Below, piece after piece: positions 16,674 to 25,221 of a stretch of DNA of 64,000 bases. The DNA is from Actinomycetota bacterium (GTDB taxonomy: Bacteria; Actinomycetota; Thermoleophilia; Gaiellales; Gaiellaceae). A model generated the notes under the pieces. The model had not been told where the DNA came from. It saw only the letters and a list, made by a program, of their open reading frames with translations, and ran no database searches. Each line of letters opens with the position of its first letter. Positions within the stretch are counted from its first letter, which is position 1. Both the position numbers and the translations under genes were made by a program. The stretch covers positions 62,001 through 126,000 of the forward strand of contig SIRU01000064.1 of NCBI GenBank assembly GCA_004366385.1. The letters are read 5' to 3'.

Positions 16674-17339
16674 ACGCCGGGCGGCGGACGGGGGAAGCTC
16701 CACCCGCACGGTCGAGCCGCGTGGGTAGCGAACCTCGGAGCTGAAGCGCGCGTTCAGCGTGGCCGCGCGCTCGGCCAGCACCTCCAGCACGGCGCTCCGC
16801 CGCTCCGGCGGGCCGTCGTCCGAGACGACGAGCTCGGCGCCTCCGGCGGCCGTCGCCCGAAGGGAGACCTCGATCCGCGACGGAGCCCCCCGCCGTACCG
16901 CCTGGTCGACCGCCTCCCGGAGGATCTGGTACAGCGCCGTCTGCGCATGCTCGCCGAGCGCGTCTCCGTGCTCGACGTCGACGCTCATCTCGACGTCGTG
17001 CCGGCTCGAGTACCGGCGCGCGAGCGCCGCCACCGCCGCGGCGAAGCCGAGCTCGCGCAGCGCCTTCGGCTCGAGGTCCTCGCCGAGCGCCCGGAGCTCC
17101 CGCGCTGCGTCCCGCGACAGCTCGAGCCCGCGCGCGAGGATCTCGTCCGCTCGCTCGCCCTCGCCCGCGCGGAGTGCCGAGAGCGCGGCGTCGAGGATCT
17201 GCGCGATCGCGGACAGGTGCTGCACGGGGCCGTCGTGGAGCAGCTCGGCGAGCCGTCGCCGCTCCTCCTGCTCCGCGAGGATCCGCTCCGCGAGGAGCGC
17301 GCGCTCCGCGTCGTCGGCCCGCGACGGCTCGGCGCTCAA
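16671..17339 (-). CDS. NarL-type sensor histidine kinase, soluble, 222 residues
   Basis: Cytoplasmic kinase of the HisKA_3/HATPase_c class. Phosphoacceptor His35 lies in RRLAELLHDGPVQHLSAIAQ, the dimerisation helices follow, and the ATPase part holds ALYQILREAVDQAV (N box, but Asn replaced: EAVDQ) and VSDDGPPERR (G1 region shortened). No membrane span or sensor domain is visible; the N-terminal helix of about 30 residues may be a coiled coil. TTG 17339 overlaps the stop of its partner regulator by 4 bases, so the pair is a two-component system. The degenerate N box makes ATP binding uncertain. Confidence 0.82.
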   Translation of the reverse strand: MSAEPSRADDAERALLAERILAEQEERRRLAELLHDGPVQHLSAIAQILDAALSALRAGEGERADEILARGLELSRDAARELRALGEDLEPKALRELGFAAAVAALARRYSSRHDVEMSVDVEHGDALGEHAQTALYQILREAVDQAVRRGAPSRIEVSLRATAAGGAELVVSDDGPPERRSAVLEVLAERAATLNARFSSEVRYPRGSTVRVELPPSAARR

Positions 17340-17959
17340 TCGATCATCGCCTCGCGCAGCGCGATGGCGACCGCCTGCGTGCGGGTGTCCGCCTCGAGCT
17401 TCGCGAGGATGTGGCGCACGTGGCTCTTCACCGTCTCCTGGCTGATGAAGAGCTTGTCCGCGACGTCGACGTTCGACATGCCGTCGGCGAGGAGCTGGAG
17501 GATCTCGCGCTCGCGCGGCGTGAGGATGTCGACGCCGCTCTTGCCGGAGACGAACTCGGCCATGAGGCCCGGGTCGACGAAGGTCTCGCCGCTCGCGACC
17601 TTCTCGATCGCGCGCAGGAGGGTCTCGTGCGGCGTCTCCTTGAGGATGTAGCCGCGCGCGCCGGACTCGAGCCCGCGCTGGAGGAGCGACTTCTCGCCGT
17701 ACGCCGTGAAGATGAGAACGGCGGTGTCCGGGGCCTTCTCGAGCAGCACCTCGGTCGCCTCGAGCCCGTCCATGTCGGGCATGCGGAGATCCATGATCAC
17801 GACGTCCGGGCGGCGGCGCTCGGTGAGCGAGACCGCGGAGGCGCCGTCTGAGGCCTCGCCGATGACGCGGATGCGCGGCGAGCGGGAGAGCGCGAGGCGG
17901 AGCCCTTCGCGAACGACCTCGTGGTCGTCGGCGATCAAGCAGGTGATCTCATCGGCCAC
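17336..17959 (-). CDS. NarL/FixJ-type response regulator
   Basis: 207 residues: receiver (ADDHEVVREGL acid pair, phosphoacceptor Asp57 in VVIMDLRMPDMDG, Thr in IFTAYG, Lys in YILKETP) and C-terminal LuxR-type helix-turn-helix (LTPREREILQLLADGMSNVDVADKL, then TVKSHVRHILAKL). GTG 17959 is chosen because TAGAAT ends 7 bases before it. Partner of the kinase gene that follows with a 4-base overlap. The target genes are unknown; the radical SAM gene ends 10 bases upstream in the same direction. Confidence 0.92.
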   Translation of the reverse strand: MADEITCLIADDHEVVREGLRLALSRSPRIRVIGEASDGASAVSLTERRRPDVVIMDLRMPDMDGLEATEVLLEKAPDTAVLIFTAYGEKSLLQRGLESGARGYILKETPHETLLRAIEKVASGETFVDPGLMAEFVSGKSGVDILTPREREILQLLADGMSNVDVADKLFISQETVKSHVRHILAKLEADTRTQAVAIALREAMID

Positions 17960-17966
17960 GACTTCG

Positions 17967-17972
17967 ATTCTA
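17967..17972 (-). promoter_or_regulatory. -10-like TAGAAT for the 17959 response regulator
   Basis: TAGAAT on the minus strand, 7 bases before GTG 17959 and overlapping the end of the radical SAM gene. No Shine-Dalgarno. Allows the two-component pair its own promoter. Confidence 0.5.
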
Positions 17973-18902
17973 CGAGGCGCCTCGGGCGGTTCCTTCCCAG
18001 ACCGTGAGGACGAGCTGCTCCGGGCGGGGCGGTGCGACGCTCTCTCGTGCAGCTCGCCTCCGCGGCGAGGCGATCGTTCGGGACGCCGAGCGGACGTGCT
18101 CGACGATCGGCTTCGTGACCGCGGCCGGGAGGTAGGCGCGCGTCGCGAACAGCGCCTCGTAGCGCTCGACCTCCTCCGGCCAGTCCTCGGCGAGCGCCTC
18201 GAGGAAGTGCTCGCGCACCCCCGGCCGCAGGTGCACGACGCTCGCCCAGACGCCGCGCGCGCCGGCCCCACGGGCCGCGCGCACGACCTCCTCGAGCTGC
18301 TCGGGCCGGTCGGAGAGGCCGGGGAGGATCGGCGCGATGCCGACGCCGACGTCGATCTCCGCGTCGGCGAGCCGGCGCACCGCCTCCAGCCGGCTCCGCG
18401 GCGGCGCGGTGCCGGGCTCGGTCGTGCGCCAGACGCGCTCGTCCAGGGTGGGGATCGAGAGGTAGACGCCGACCTCCACTGCGCGCGAAGCCTCCTGGAG
18501 GACGTCGACGTCGCGGACGATCAGCGGCCCGCGCGTGACGATCGAGAACGGCGTTCCGGAGGCTGCGAGCTCGCCGATGCACGCCCGCGTCAGTCGGAAG
18601 CGGCCCTCGGCGGGCTGATACGGGTCGGTCGCAGTCCCGAGCGCGACCTCCTCGCGCTCCCACGAGAGCCGCGCGAGCTCGCGGCGCAGCACCTCGGCGA
18701 CGTTCGTCTTCACGCGGATGGACTGCCCGTAGCGATCGTCCGATGGCCGGTCTGCCCGCCGCTCGAAGTGCCGGACGTAGCAGAACGTGCACCGGTGGAC
18801 GCAGCCCATGTACGGGTTCAGCGACCAGCGGAACGGCATCCCGCGGACGGGGTTCAGCGCGGACCTGCAGGGCTCGAGCCGGTACTCGGCGCGCACGTCC
18901 AC
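17970..18902 (-). CDS. Radical SAM protein, Rv2578c / SplB-like family
   Basis: About 310 residues from the chosen GTG 18902. Family features: EYRLEPCRSALNPVRGMPF near the N-terminus, the radical SAM cluster motif CVHRCTFCYVRHF (CxxxCxxC), then TATDPYQPAEG, TRGPLIVRDVDVL and GIAPILPGLSD as the barrel strands. It probably binds [4Fe-4S] and SAM; the substrate is unknown. Related to the DNA photoproduct lyase superfamily by fold only. An earlier GTG at 18953 is possible, but the stretch TATGTTCTATCC just before 18902 looks like a -10 region rather than coding. Confidence 0.85.
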   Translation of the reverse strand: MDVRAEYRLEPCRSALNPVRGMPFRWSLNPYMGCVHRCTFCYVRHFERRADRPSDDRYGQSIRVKTNVAEVLRRELARLSWEREEVALGTATDPYQPAEGRFRLTRACIGELAASGTPFSIVTRGPLIVRDVDVLQEASRAVEVGVYLSIPTLDERVWRTTEPGTAPPRSRLEAVRRLADAEIDVGVGIAPILPGLSDRPEQLEEVVRAARGAGARGVWASVVHLRPGVREHFLEALAEDWPEEVERYEALFATRAYLPAAVTKPIVEHVRSASRTIASPRRRAARESVAPPRPEQLVLTVWEGTARGAS

Positions 18903-18970
18903 CAGGATAGAACATACGTTCGACGAGGCGGGTTGACTCGCCTCCGGTCGCACACGATGATCGCCGCAGC

Positions 18971-19669
18971 TTGGGTGTCAGGTTGTCCACCGTCGGAGCC
19001 GTGTGCGCGATCCTGACGACCGCGAGCTTCGTCGCAGGAGCGGCCCTCGTCAGCAGATCCGGGGTCGAAGCGCTGATTCCCGAGACCGGGAGCGAGGGTC
19101 TCGAGTGGATCGTCCTCGTGGACGACGCGAGCGGGGCGTTCTTCGCCGGTGGCTGGCTCATCGTCCTGACGACGCTCGTCGGGACGGTGGCGCTCGTCGG
19201 CTTCTACGACCTGCTGCGCGCCGCCGGCCCGGTTGTCGGCCTCGCGCTGGTTCTCGGCATCGTCGGTCTCGGCCTGGTGACGATCTCTCACCTGATCCCC
19301 CTCGCGCTGGCCTACGAGCTCGTGCCGGCGTACGCCACAGCCGACGAGACGATGCAGGGCTCTCTGGTCGTGACCTTCGAGACGCTTGCAATCCTGAGCC
19401 TGATCCTGAACTACACCGGGAACGCGCTCGGCTGGGGCGTCGCGATCCCGCTCTTCGCCGTGGCGATCCTCACGACGCGCGCGGCGCCGCGCTGGCTCGG
19501 CTGGCTCGGGATCTTCGTCGGCGCCGTGGCAGGCTGGCTCGGGCTGTTTGCACCCGCGTCCAGCGCGATCGGGGGCATCACCATCCTCGGCTTCCTCGCG
19601 TTCTTCGTCTTCATGGCGAGCATGGGCGTCGCGATTCTCCTCCGGCAACGGCGCGAGACGCCGGCCTGA
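18971..19669 (+). CDS. DUF4386-like multi-span membrane protein
   Basis: 232 residues with about six membrane helices: GAVCAILTTASFVAGAALV, GGWLIVLTTLVGTVALVGFYDLL, VVGLALVLGIVGLGLVTIS, ETLAILSLILNYTGNALG, WLGWLGIFVGAVAGWLGLF and ITILGFLAFFVFMASMGVAI. The pattern resembles DUF4386 family proteins of unknown function, which I recognise only by topology. Start uncertain (TTG 18971 or 18983). Divergent from the radical SAM gene. Confidence 0.65.
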   Translation: MGVRLSTVGAVCAILTTASFVAGAALVSRSGVEALIPETGSEGLEWIVLVDDASGAFFAGGWLIVLTTLVGTVALVGFYDLLRAAGPVVGLALVLGIVGLGLVTISHLIPLALAYELVPAYATADETMQGSLVVTFETLAILSLILNYTGNALGWGVAIPLFAVAILTTRAAPRWLGWLGIFVGAVAGWLGLFAPASSAIGGITILGFLAFFVFMASMGVAILLRQRRETPA

Positions 19670-19698
19670 GCGTGTCGCGAGTACCGCGTCTGCCGGGC

Positions 19699-19704
19699 TA
19701 GAGT
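19699..19704 (+). promoter_or_regulatory. -10-like TAGAGT, leaderless start at 19712
   Basis: TAGAGT ends 7 bases before GTG 19712; no Shine-Dalgarno. Confidence 0.5.
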
Positions 19705-19711
19705 CGCGCCC

Positions 19712-20647
19712 GTGGACGAGCTCGAGGGCGGGATCCGCCGCGTCACGCTGCCGCTGCCGACGCGGCCCGGGCACGTGCACGCGTACCTCCTTCCCGGCGA
19801 GGACGGGTGGATCGTCGTCGACTCAGGCGTCGGAACGCCCGATGCGAAGGAGAACTGGCGGCGCGAGCTCGAGCACGCGGGAGGGCCGGTCCAGGCCGTC
19901 TTCATCACCCACTTCCACCCCGACCACGTCGGAGCCGCGGCCGACCTGCACGAGCTGACCGGCGCACCCGTGCACCAGGGCGCGCTCGACTACGCGCAGT
20001 GCGAGCTCGTCTGGGGAAACCCGGCCTGGTCGGAGCGGCTGCTCGACTGGTTCGAGCTCCACGGCGCGCCGCACGACGTCACCGAGGAGCTCGTGGGGCA
20101 GAGCTCCCTGTATCGCCCGTTCATCCGCTACCAGCGCGACCCACTGCTCATGCGCGAGGGCGAGCGGCTCGACGGTTGGGAGCTCGTCGCCGCCGCCGGC
20201 CACGCCGACGGGCAGCAGTGCCTGCTGAAGAACGGCGTGTTGATCGCAGCCGACCACCTCCTCGACCGCATCACGCCCACGGTCGGCCTGTGGCCCGCGA
20301 GCCGGCCGGATCCCCTCGGCGACTACCTCGCCGCGCTCGACCGGACGATCGAGCTCGATCCGCGGATCGCGTTCGCCGGCCACGGCGAGCCCGTCACCGA
20401 CCCCGCCGGCCGGGCGCGGGCGCTGAAGGAGCACCACCGCCTCCGGCTCGAGGAGACCGTCGCCGCGCTCGGGCCCGAGCCGCAGACCGGCTACGAGCTC
20501 TCGTTCCCGCTCTTCGGAGACGATCTCAAGCCCGCGAGCAGGCGTTTTGCGATCGCCGAGACGCTCTCGCATGCCGAGCGCCTCGTGCTCGAAGGGGCGG
20601 CCCGGAGGCAGGAGGACGACGGGATCGTCGCCTATACTGCGGCCTGA
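19712..20647 (+). CDS. MBL-fold metallo-hydrolase, 311 residues
   Basis: Zinc hydrolase of the metallo-beta-lactamase superfamily. The metal site is complete: HFHPDH starting at His67, a further His in AAGHADGQQCLL, Asp in LIAADHLLD, and a final His in FAGHGEP. The C-terminal extension of about 70 helical residues (LKEHHRLRLEETVAAL) resembles the LACTB2-type helical tail. That group includes thioesterases and RNases, so the substrate cannot be assigned. Single gene; followed by a hairpin-rich leader before the CNNM gene. Confidence 0.88.
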   Translation: MDELEGGIRRVTLPLPTRPGHVHAYLLPGEDGWIVVDSGVGTPDAKENWRRELEHAGGPVQAVFITHFHPDHVGAAADLHELTGAPVHQGALDYAQCELVWGNPAWSERLLDWFELHGAPHDVTEELVGQSSLYRPFIRYQRDPLLMREGERLDGWELVAAAGHADGQQCLLKNGVLIAADHLLDRITPTVGLWPASRPDPLGDYLAALDRTIELDPRIAFAGHGEPVTDPAGRARALKEHHRLRLEETVAALGPEPQTGYELSFPLFGDDLKPASRRFAIAETLSHAERLVLEGAARRQEDDGIVAYTAA

Positions 20648-20652
20648 TCGAT

Positions 20653-20666
20653 GGTGGAAGACCACC
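20653..20666 (+). promoter_or_regulatory. Small hairpin in leader of CNNM/CorC gene
   Basis: GGTGG-AAGA-CCACC, a 5-bp stem with a 4-base loop, 6 bases after the MBL stop. It is the first of two stems in the 98-base intergenic region. Confidence 0.45.
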
Positions 20667-20677
20667 CGCCTAGTACC

Positions 20678-20697
20678 GGCGCCCCCTGCGGGGCGCC
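20678..20697 (+). terminator. Strong GC hairpin between MBL gene and CNNM gene
   Basis: Perfect 8-bp stem GGCGCCCC-CTGC-GGGGCGCC followed by TCTCGTCCTG, not a true T-run. It may be a terminator for the MBL gene or part of a 5' leader of the CNNM gene that starts at 20746. Confidence 0.5.
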
Positions 20698-20745
20698 TCT
20701 CGTCCTGACGAACGACCTCCGACGGCCCGCGGCGGCGGGGTCTCG

Positions 20746-22047
20746 ATGAGCACGTCACTCCGCATCGTCGTCATCTTCCTGCTCGTCCTCGGGAACGCGA
20801 TCTTCGTCGCAGCCGAGTACGCGCTCGTGACGGCTCGCCGGAGCCGCCTCACCGAGCGCGCGGCGAACGGCGGGCTCGGGGCGCGCACGGCGCTCCGGCT
20901 GATGGACGACCCGGTCCGCTTCATCTCGACGGTGCAGATCGGGATCACCGTCTCGGCGATCCTGCTCGGCGCGATCGGACAGCCGCTGCTCTCCGGTCTC
21001 ATGAGCCCGACGCTCTCGACCACCGTCTCGTTCCTCATCGCGTTCGCGATCCTCACGTACCTCTCCGTCGTGCTCGGCGAGCTTGTGCCGAAGGCGGTCG
21101 CGCTCCAGAAGGCGGAGCTCCTCGCGATCGCGCTGGCCGTCCCGCTCGACCTCCTGGCGCGCATCACGTACCCGCTCGTCTGGATCCTCCAGCGGTCGGC
21201 GAACGCCGTCCTCCGCGTCCTGCGGGTGAAGCCCGCGCCCGCGGGGATGATCGCCTACACGCGCGAAGACATCCGCCACTCAGTCGCCGCCGCCGAGGAC
21301 GTCGGCGAGCTTCAGCAGGCGGAGGAGGAGATGCTCTACAAGGTCTTCGACTTCGCGTCGAAGGAGGTGTCGGCGGTGATGGTGCCGCGGCCGGACGTGG
21401 TCGCGATCTCCGTGGACATGCCGCCCGAGGACGCCCTCGCGACCGTCGTCGACTCCCCCTTCACGCGCTACCCGGTGTACCGGGGGTCGCTCGACGACAT
21501 CGTCGGCATCCTCCACGTCCGCGACCTGTTCGCGGCGATGCACGACCTCGGGATCGCGTCCGTGCGGCTCGAGTCGATCACGCGCCCCGCCTACGTCGTG
21601 CCCGAGACGAAGGATCTCGCCGCGCTGCTCGCCGATTTCCGGCGCGAGAAGCAGCACATGGCGATCGTCGTCGACGAGTACGGCGACGTGGACGGCATCG
21701 TCACCCTCGAGGACGTCCTCGAGGAGATCGTCGGCGAGATCGAGGACGAGTTCGACCTCCCGGACACCTCCGTCGAGCGCATCGACGAGCGTCGCATCCG
21801 GATCGACGGCACGTACACGATCGACGACTTCAACGAGGAGTTCGCGACGAACCTCGAGCAGGAGGACTTCCACACGGTCGCCGGTCTCGTGTTCGGCGAG
21901 CTCGGCCGGGCCGCGGAGGTCGGAGACTCCGTCACGGTCGACGGGCTCCAGCTCACCGTGCTCGAGGTCGAGGGGTCGCGGATCCTCCGCCTCGAGGTCG
22001 AGTTCGGCATCGAGGCTGCGCAGACCGGCGAGCCCGAAGCCGCGTAG
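20746..22047 (+). CDS. CNNM/HlyC/CorC family membrane protein with CBS pair
   Basis: 433 residues. N-terminal DUF21/CNNM membrane domain (VVIFLLVLGNAIFVAAEYALVTARRSRL, then QIGITVSAILLGAIGQP and YLSVVLGELVPKAVALQ), a tandem CBS module (VMVPRPDVVAISVDM, then MAIVVDEYGDVDGIVTLEDVLEEIVGEI) and the C-terminal CorC_HlyC FAD-PCMH-like domain (RIRIDGTYTIDDFNEEF to the end). Members are linked to magnesium and cobalt efflux or homeostasis; the substrate here is inferred. The hairpins in its leader could be regulatory. The MFS gene follows 9 bases downstream. Confidence 0.92.
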   Translation: MSTSLRIVVIFLLVLGNAIFVAAEYALVTARRSRLTERAANGGLGARTALRLMDDPVRFISTVQIGITVSAILLGAIGQPLLSGLMSPTLSTTVSFLIAFAILTYLSVVLGELVPKAVALQKAELLAIALAVPLDLLARITYPLVWILQRSANAVLRVLRVKPAPAGMIAYTREDIRHSVAAAEDVGELQQAEEEMLYKVFDFASKEVSAVMVPRPDVVAISVDMPPEDALATVVDSPFTRYPVYRGSLDDIVGILHVRDLFAAMHDLGIASVRLESITRPAYVVPETKDLAALLADFRREKQHMAIVVDEYGDVDGIVTLEDVLEEIVGEIEDEFDLPDTSVERIDERRIRIDGTYTIDDFNEEFATNLEQEDFHTVAGLVFGELGRAAEVGDSVTVDGLQLTVLEVEGSRILRLEVEFGIEAAQTGEPEAA

Positions 22048-22056
22048 GACCGCGGC

Positions 22057-23325
22057 GTGAGCCGCCGCGACTCCCCGTTCGCGCACCGCGACTTCGCGCT
22101 CTACTTCTCGGCGCAGGTCGTCGAGGCGTTCGCGCTCACGATGGCGACGGTCGCCATCGGCTGGCAGGTCTACTCGGTGCGCGAGAGCCCGCTCGACCTC
22201 GCGCTCGTCGCGCTGGCGGAGTTCCTGCCGCTGCCGCTCCTCGCGCTCCCTGCCGGGCACCTCGCCGACCGGCTCCCGCGCAGGCGGCTGTGGGTGTCGA
22301 TGCTCGCGCTGAACACGCTCATCCTCGGCGCGCTGCTCGCGGTGACGGCGTCGGGCGCGGGCAGCGTGTGGCCGTTCTTCGCTCTCGCGTTCCTGCAGGG
22401 GACGGGGAGCGCGATCGGCGCGCCTGCCTCGCGCGCGCTCATGCCGTCGCTCGTCCCGCAGAGCCTGCTCGTGAAGGCGCTCGCGCAGCGCTCGATCGGG
22501 TTCCAGCTCACGGTCGTCGCGGGGCCGGCGGCGGGCGGGCTCCTGTTCGCGATCGAGGACGAGCTCGTCTACGCGGTCGGGATCGTGCTCTCGCTCGCGG
22601 CCGTGGCGTGCGCGCTCTTCGTGCGCAAGGGACGCGAGCCCGCCTCGGACGCGGCGGCGGAGCTCGGGGACGTGCTCGCAGGCGTGCGCTTGATCCGGCG
22701 GACGCGCGTGCTCTTCGGCGCGATCTCGCTCGACCTCTTCGCGGTGCTCCTCGGCGGGGCGGTCGCGCTGCTGCCGATTTTCGCGAAGGACATCCTCGAC
22801 GTGGGGCCGACCGGGCTCGGGCTGCTGCGAGCCTCGACGCCCGCCGGAGCGTTCGTCGCGGCGCTCGTCCTCGCGCGCTTCCCGGTCCGGCGGCGTGCAG
22901 GCCCGACGCTCTTCCTCGTCGTCGCCGGGTTCGGCGCCTCGATCACCGTCTTCGGGCTCTCGCGCGAGATGTGGCTCTCGATGCTCGCGCTCGCCCTCTC
23001 CGGCGCGTTCGACCTCGTGAGCATGGTGCTGCGCTCGACGATCGTGCCGCTCGTGACGCCGGACGAGCTGCGCGGGCGCGTGACCGCGGTCGAGATGGTG
23101 TTCATCTCGGCGTCGAACGAGCTCGGCGCGTTCGAGTCAGGGGTGATGGCTGCGCTGATCGGTGCGGTGCCGGCCGTCGTCCTGGGAGGGGCCGCGACGA
23201 TCGTGATCGCTGCGGTGTGGTGGAAGCTCTTCCCGGAGCTCGGCCGCATGGACCGGATCGACGAGCTACGCCCCGTCGCCGTCGGGGCTCGAGCCGGGCC
23301 GGACGATCCCGCACTCGTACGCTAG
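22057..23325 (+). CDS. MFS transporter (EntS-like)
   Basis: 422 residues, twelve membrane helices. Typical of the enterobactin-exporter-like MFS group: FRxxDFALYFSAQVVEAFA-type start (here FAHRDFALYFSAQVVE), WQVYSVRESPLDLALVALAEF, motif A region GHLADRLPRRRLW, and a second-half LRASTPAGAFVAALVLARFP. Probably a drug or siderophore exporter; the substrate is unknown. GTG 22057. The last 60 bases overlap the end of the convergent response regulator gene, and both C-termini look natural, so the overlap is probably real. Confidence 0.9.
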   Translation: MSRRDSPFAHRDFALYFSAQVVEAFALTMATVAIGWQVYSVRESPLDLALVALAEFLPLPLLALPAGHLADRLPRRRLWVSMLALNTLILGALLAVTASGAGSVWPFFALAFLQGTGSAIGAPASRALMPSLVPQSLLVKALAQRSIGFQLTVVAGPAAGGLLFAIEDELVYAVGIVLSLAAVACALFVRKGREPASDAAAELGDVLAGVRLIRRTRVLFGAISLDLFAVLLGGAVALLPIFAKDILDVGPTGLGLLRASTPAGAFVAALVLARFPVRRRAGPTLFLVVAGFGASITVFGLSREMWLSMLALALSGAFDLVSMVLRSTIVPLVTPDELRGRVTAVEMVFISASNELGAFESGVMAALIGAVPAVVLGGAATIVIAAVWWKLFPELGRMDRIDELRPVAVGARAGPDDPALVR

Positions 23326-23937
23326 AACCACCGCCTGGACGCGGTCGCGGAGGTCGAGCTTCCGCAGGATGTGCGCGACGTGCGTCTTCACCGTGTGCTC
23401 GCTGACGACGAGGTGCGCGGCGATCTCGGCGTTCGAGAGCCCGCGCGCCACCAGCCGGAGCACCTCGAGCTCGCGGGAGGTCAGCTCTGCGAGGCCGGGC
23501 GGAGGCTCGCGTCGTCGCGTCCCGGAGAAGCGCTCGATGAGCCGGCGCGTCACGGCCGGGGCGAAGAGCGAGCCGCCGTCGGCCACGATCCGGATGCCGG
23601 CGACGAGCTGCTCCTCGGGCGCGTCCTTCAGCAGGAAGCCGCTCGCACCGGCGCGAAGCGCCTCGAAGACGTACTCGTCCAGGTCGAAGGTCGTGAGCAC
23701 GAGCACGCGCGGCGACTCCTCGTCGTCGACGATGCGGCGGGTCGCCTCGATCCCGTCCATGACGGGCATGCGGACGTCCATCAGGACGACGTCGGGTGCG
23801 ACCTCCCTCGCGAGCGCGACCGCCTCCGACCCGTCGCCCGCCTCCCCGACGACCTCGATCGCAGGCTCCGCCTTCAGGATCATCCGGAAGCCGGCGCGGA
23901 CGAGCGCCTGGTCGTCGGCTAGGAGGACGCGAATCAC
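23266..23937 (-). CDS. NarL-type response regulator (second system)
   Basis: 223 residues. Receiver with ADDQALVRAGFRM, phosphoacceptor Asp54 (VVLMDVRMPVMDG), Thr in LTTFDLDEYV and Lys in FLLKDAP; LuxR helix-turn-helix LTSRELEVLRLVARGLSNAEIAAHL, then TVKTHVAHILRKL. Overlaps the kinase stop by 4 bases (GTGA), forming a desensitised-style DesKR/LiaSR-type pair. It is convergent with the MFS gene and overlaps it by 60 bases. Targets unknown; the divergent genes at 25222 are candidates. Confidence 0.93.
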   Translation of the reverse strand: MIRVLLADDQALVRAGFRMILKAEPAIEVVGEAGDGSEAVALAREVAPDVVLMDVRMPVMDGIEATRRIVDDEESPRVLVLTTFDLDEYVFEALRAGASGFLLKDAPEEQLVAGIRIVADGGSLFAPAVTRRLIERFSGTRRREPPPGLAELTSRELEVLRLVARGLSNAEIAAHLVVSEHTVKTHVAHILRKLDLRDRVQAVVLAYECGIVRPGSSPDGDGA

Positions 23938-25103
23938 CGCTCGCTCGCGTACGGGAGCCGCGCGCGCACGGCGTAGCCGCCCTCGGGCCGTGCGCCGGCC
24001 TCGACGTCGCCGCCGAAGACGGCCACGCGCTCGCGGATCCCCGTCAGGCCGTGGCCGCCCCCGCCCCCGCTGCCGTTGGCGCCTCCGACGCCGTCGTCGG
24101 AGACCTCGAGGTCGAGCTCGCCGTCTCCGTAGCGCACGGTGACCCGCGCCGTCGCGGGGCCGGCATGCCTGAGCGCGTTCGTGAGCGCCTCCTGCACGAT
24201 CCGGTACGCGGAGAGGTCGACTCCCGGAGGCAGCTCGGCCGGCTCGCCCTCGACCGCGAGCTCGACCGGGAGGCCGGCGTCGCGCACCTGCGCGACGAGC
24301 TCGTCGAGGCGGGCCAGCGTCGGCTGAGGCGCCAGCGCGAGCTCGTCGTCGCTCTCCCGGAGCAGCCCCAGGAGCCTCCGCATCTCGCCGAGCGCCTGCG
24401 TCGCCGTGCGCTCGATCGCGTCGAGCGCCTGCCTCGTCTCGCCGGGCTCCTCGTCCAGGAGCTTCCGCCCCCCGCGCGCCTGGAGGACGATGACGCTGAT
24501 CGCGTGCGCCACGACGTCGTGGAGCTCGCGGGCGATGCGCGTCCGCTCCTCGGCGATGGCCGACTCCGCGGCGAGCTTCTCCTGCTCGAGCCGAGCCTCG
24601 CGCAGCCGTCGACGACGGATCGCGCGCCCCGCGAACCAGGGCGTGGCGAAGAGGAACCCGAAGAAGAAGAGCGCGCCGGGATCGACGCCGCCCGGGTCGG
24701 AGACGAGAACGACGACGCCGGTGGCGACGGTGAGACCCGCTGCGACGACGGCCCGGCGACCGCTCGTGTGCGCCGCGACGGTGTATACGCCGACGAGCAC
24801 GAAGAGCCCGATCCACTCGCCGCCGTGTGCCTCGGGCAGCCGGCCTTCCAGGAGCGCGAGGACGAGCATCGCGACCCCGACGGCGAGTGGGGCCCGGCTG
24901 CGGACCGCGTAGACCGCACCTGCGGCGACGGACAGGCCGGCGAGGAGCAGCCGCTGGCCGACCGTCAGTCCGCTCGCGGTCCAGAACTCCACCTGGGCGA
25001 GCGCCACGATTCCGGCGGCGAGCAGGACGTCGCCGTGCCGTCGGACGAGGTCTCGCGCAGCGGTCACGGCGCGCACGGTACTTCGCGGGCGGCCCGCTGT
25101 CAT
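23934..25103 (-). CDS. Membrane sensor histidine kinase, NarL family
   Basis: About 389 residues from ATG 25103 (a GTG at about 25080 is an alternative). Four to five N-terminal membrane helices form the sensor (DVLLAAGIVALAQVEFW, LLLAGLSVAAGAVYAV, VGVAMLVLALLEGRL, WIGLFVLVGVYTVAA, AVVAAGLTVATGVVVLVS). A dimerisation domain holds His195 in ARELHDVVAHAISVIVLQ. HATPase_c has YRIVQEALTNALRHA (N box intact), VSDDGVGGANG and GHGLTGIRERV. A Gly-rich insert lies between the G boxes (GGANGSGGGGGHG). The partner regulator overlaps its stop. Divergent from the 25222 gene, which may be its target. Confidence 0.92.
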   Translation of the reverse strand: MTAGRPRSTVRAVTAARDLVRRHGDVLLAAGIVALAQVEFWTASGLTVGQRLLLAGLSVAAGAVYAVRSRAPLAVGVAMLVLALLEGRLPEAHGGEWIGLFVLVGVYTVAAHTSGRRAVVAAGLTVATGVVVLVSDPGGVDPGALFFFGFLFATPWFAGRAIRRRRLREARLEQEKLAAESAIAEERTRIARELHDVVAHAISVIVLQARGGRKLLDEEPGETRQALDAIERTATQALGEMRRLLGLLRESDDELALAPQPTLARLDELVAQVRDAGLPVELAVEGEPAELPPGVDLSAYRIVQEALTNALRHAGPATARVTVRYGDGELDLEVSDDGVGGANGSGGGGGHGLTGIRERVAVFGGDVEAGARPEGGYAVRARLPYASER

Positions 25104-25210
25104 CGGTTCGGCGAGCGACCCCGAATCGCTCTCGAGAGCGAGGGCGATTCGTCCGCTGCGGCGATGCGGCGTCGCGGCGGGGCGGCGTACGGTCGGAGCG
25201 TCATCGACCA

Positions 25211-25216
25211 GGAGGG
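25211..25216 (+). promoter_or_regulatory. Strong Shine-Dalgarno deciding the start at 25222
   Basis: A GGAGGG run lies about 5 bases before ATG 25222 and favours it over the adjacent GTG 25219. It is one of few clear ribosome binding sites in the window. Confidence 0.7.
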
Positions 25217-25221
25217 CAGTG

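Noticed and set aside
20648-20745. Known riboswitch (yybP-ykoY, M-box or NiCo) in the CNNM leader
   Set aside because: Consensus elements of those classes could not be matched by eye; reported only as hairpins.
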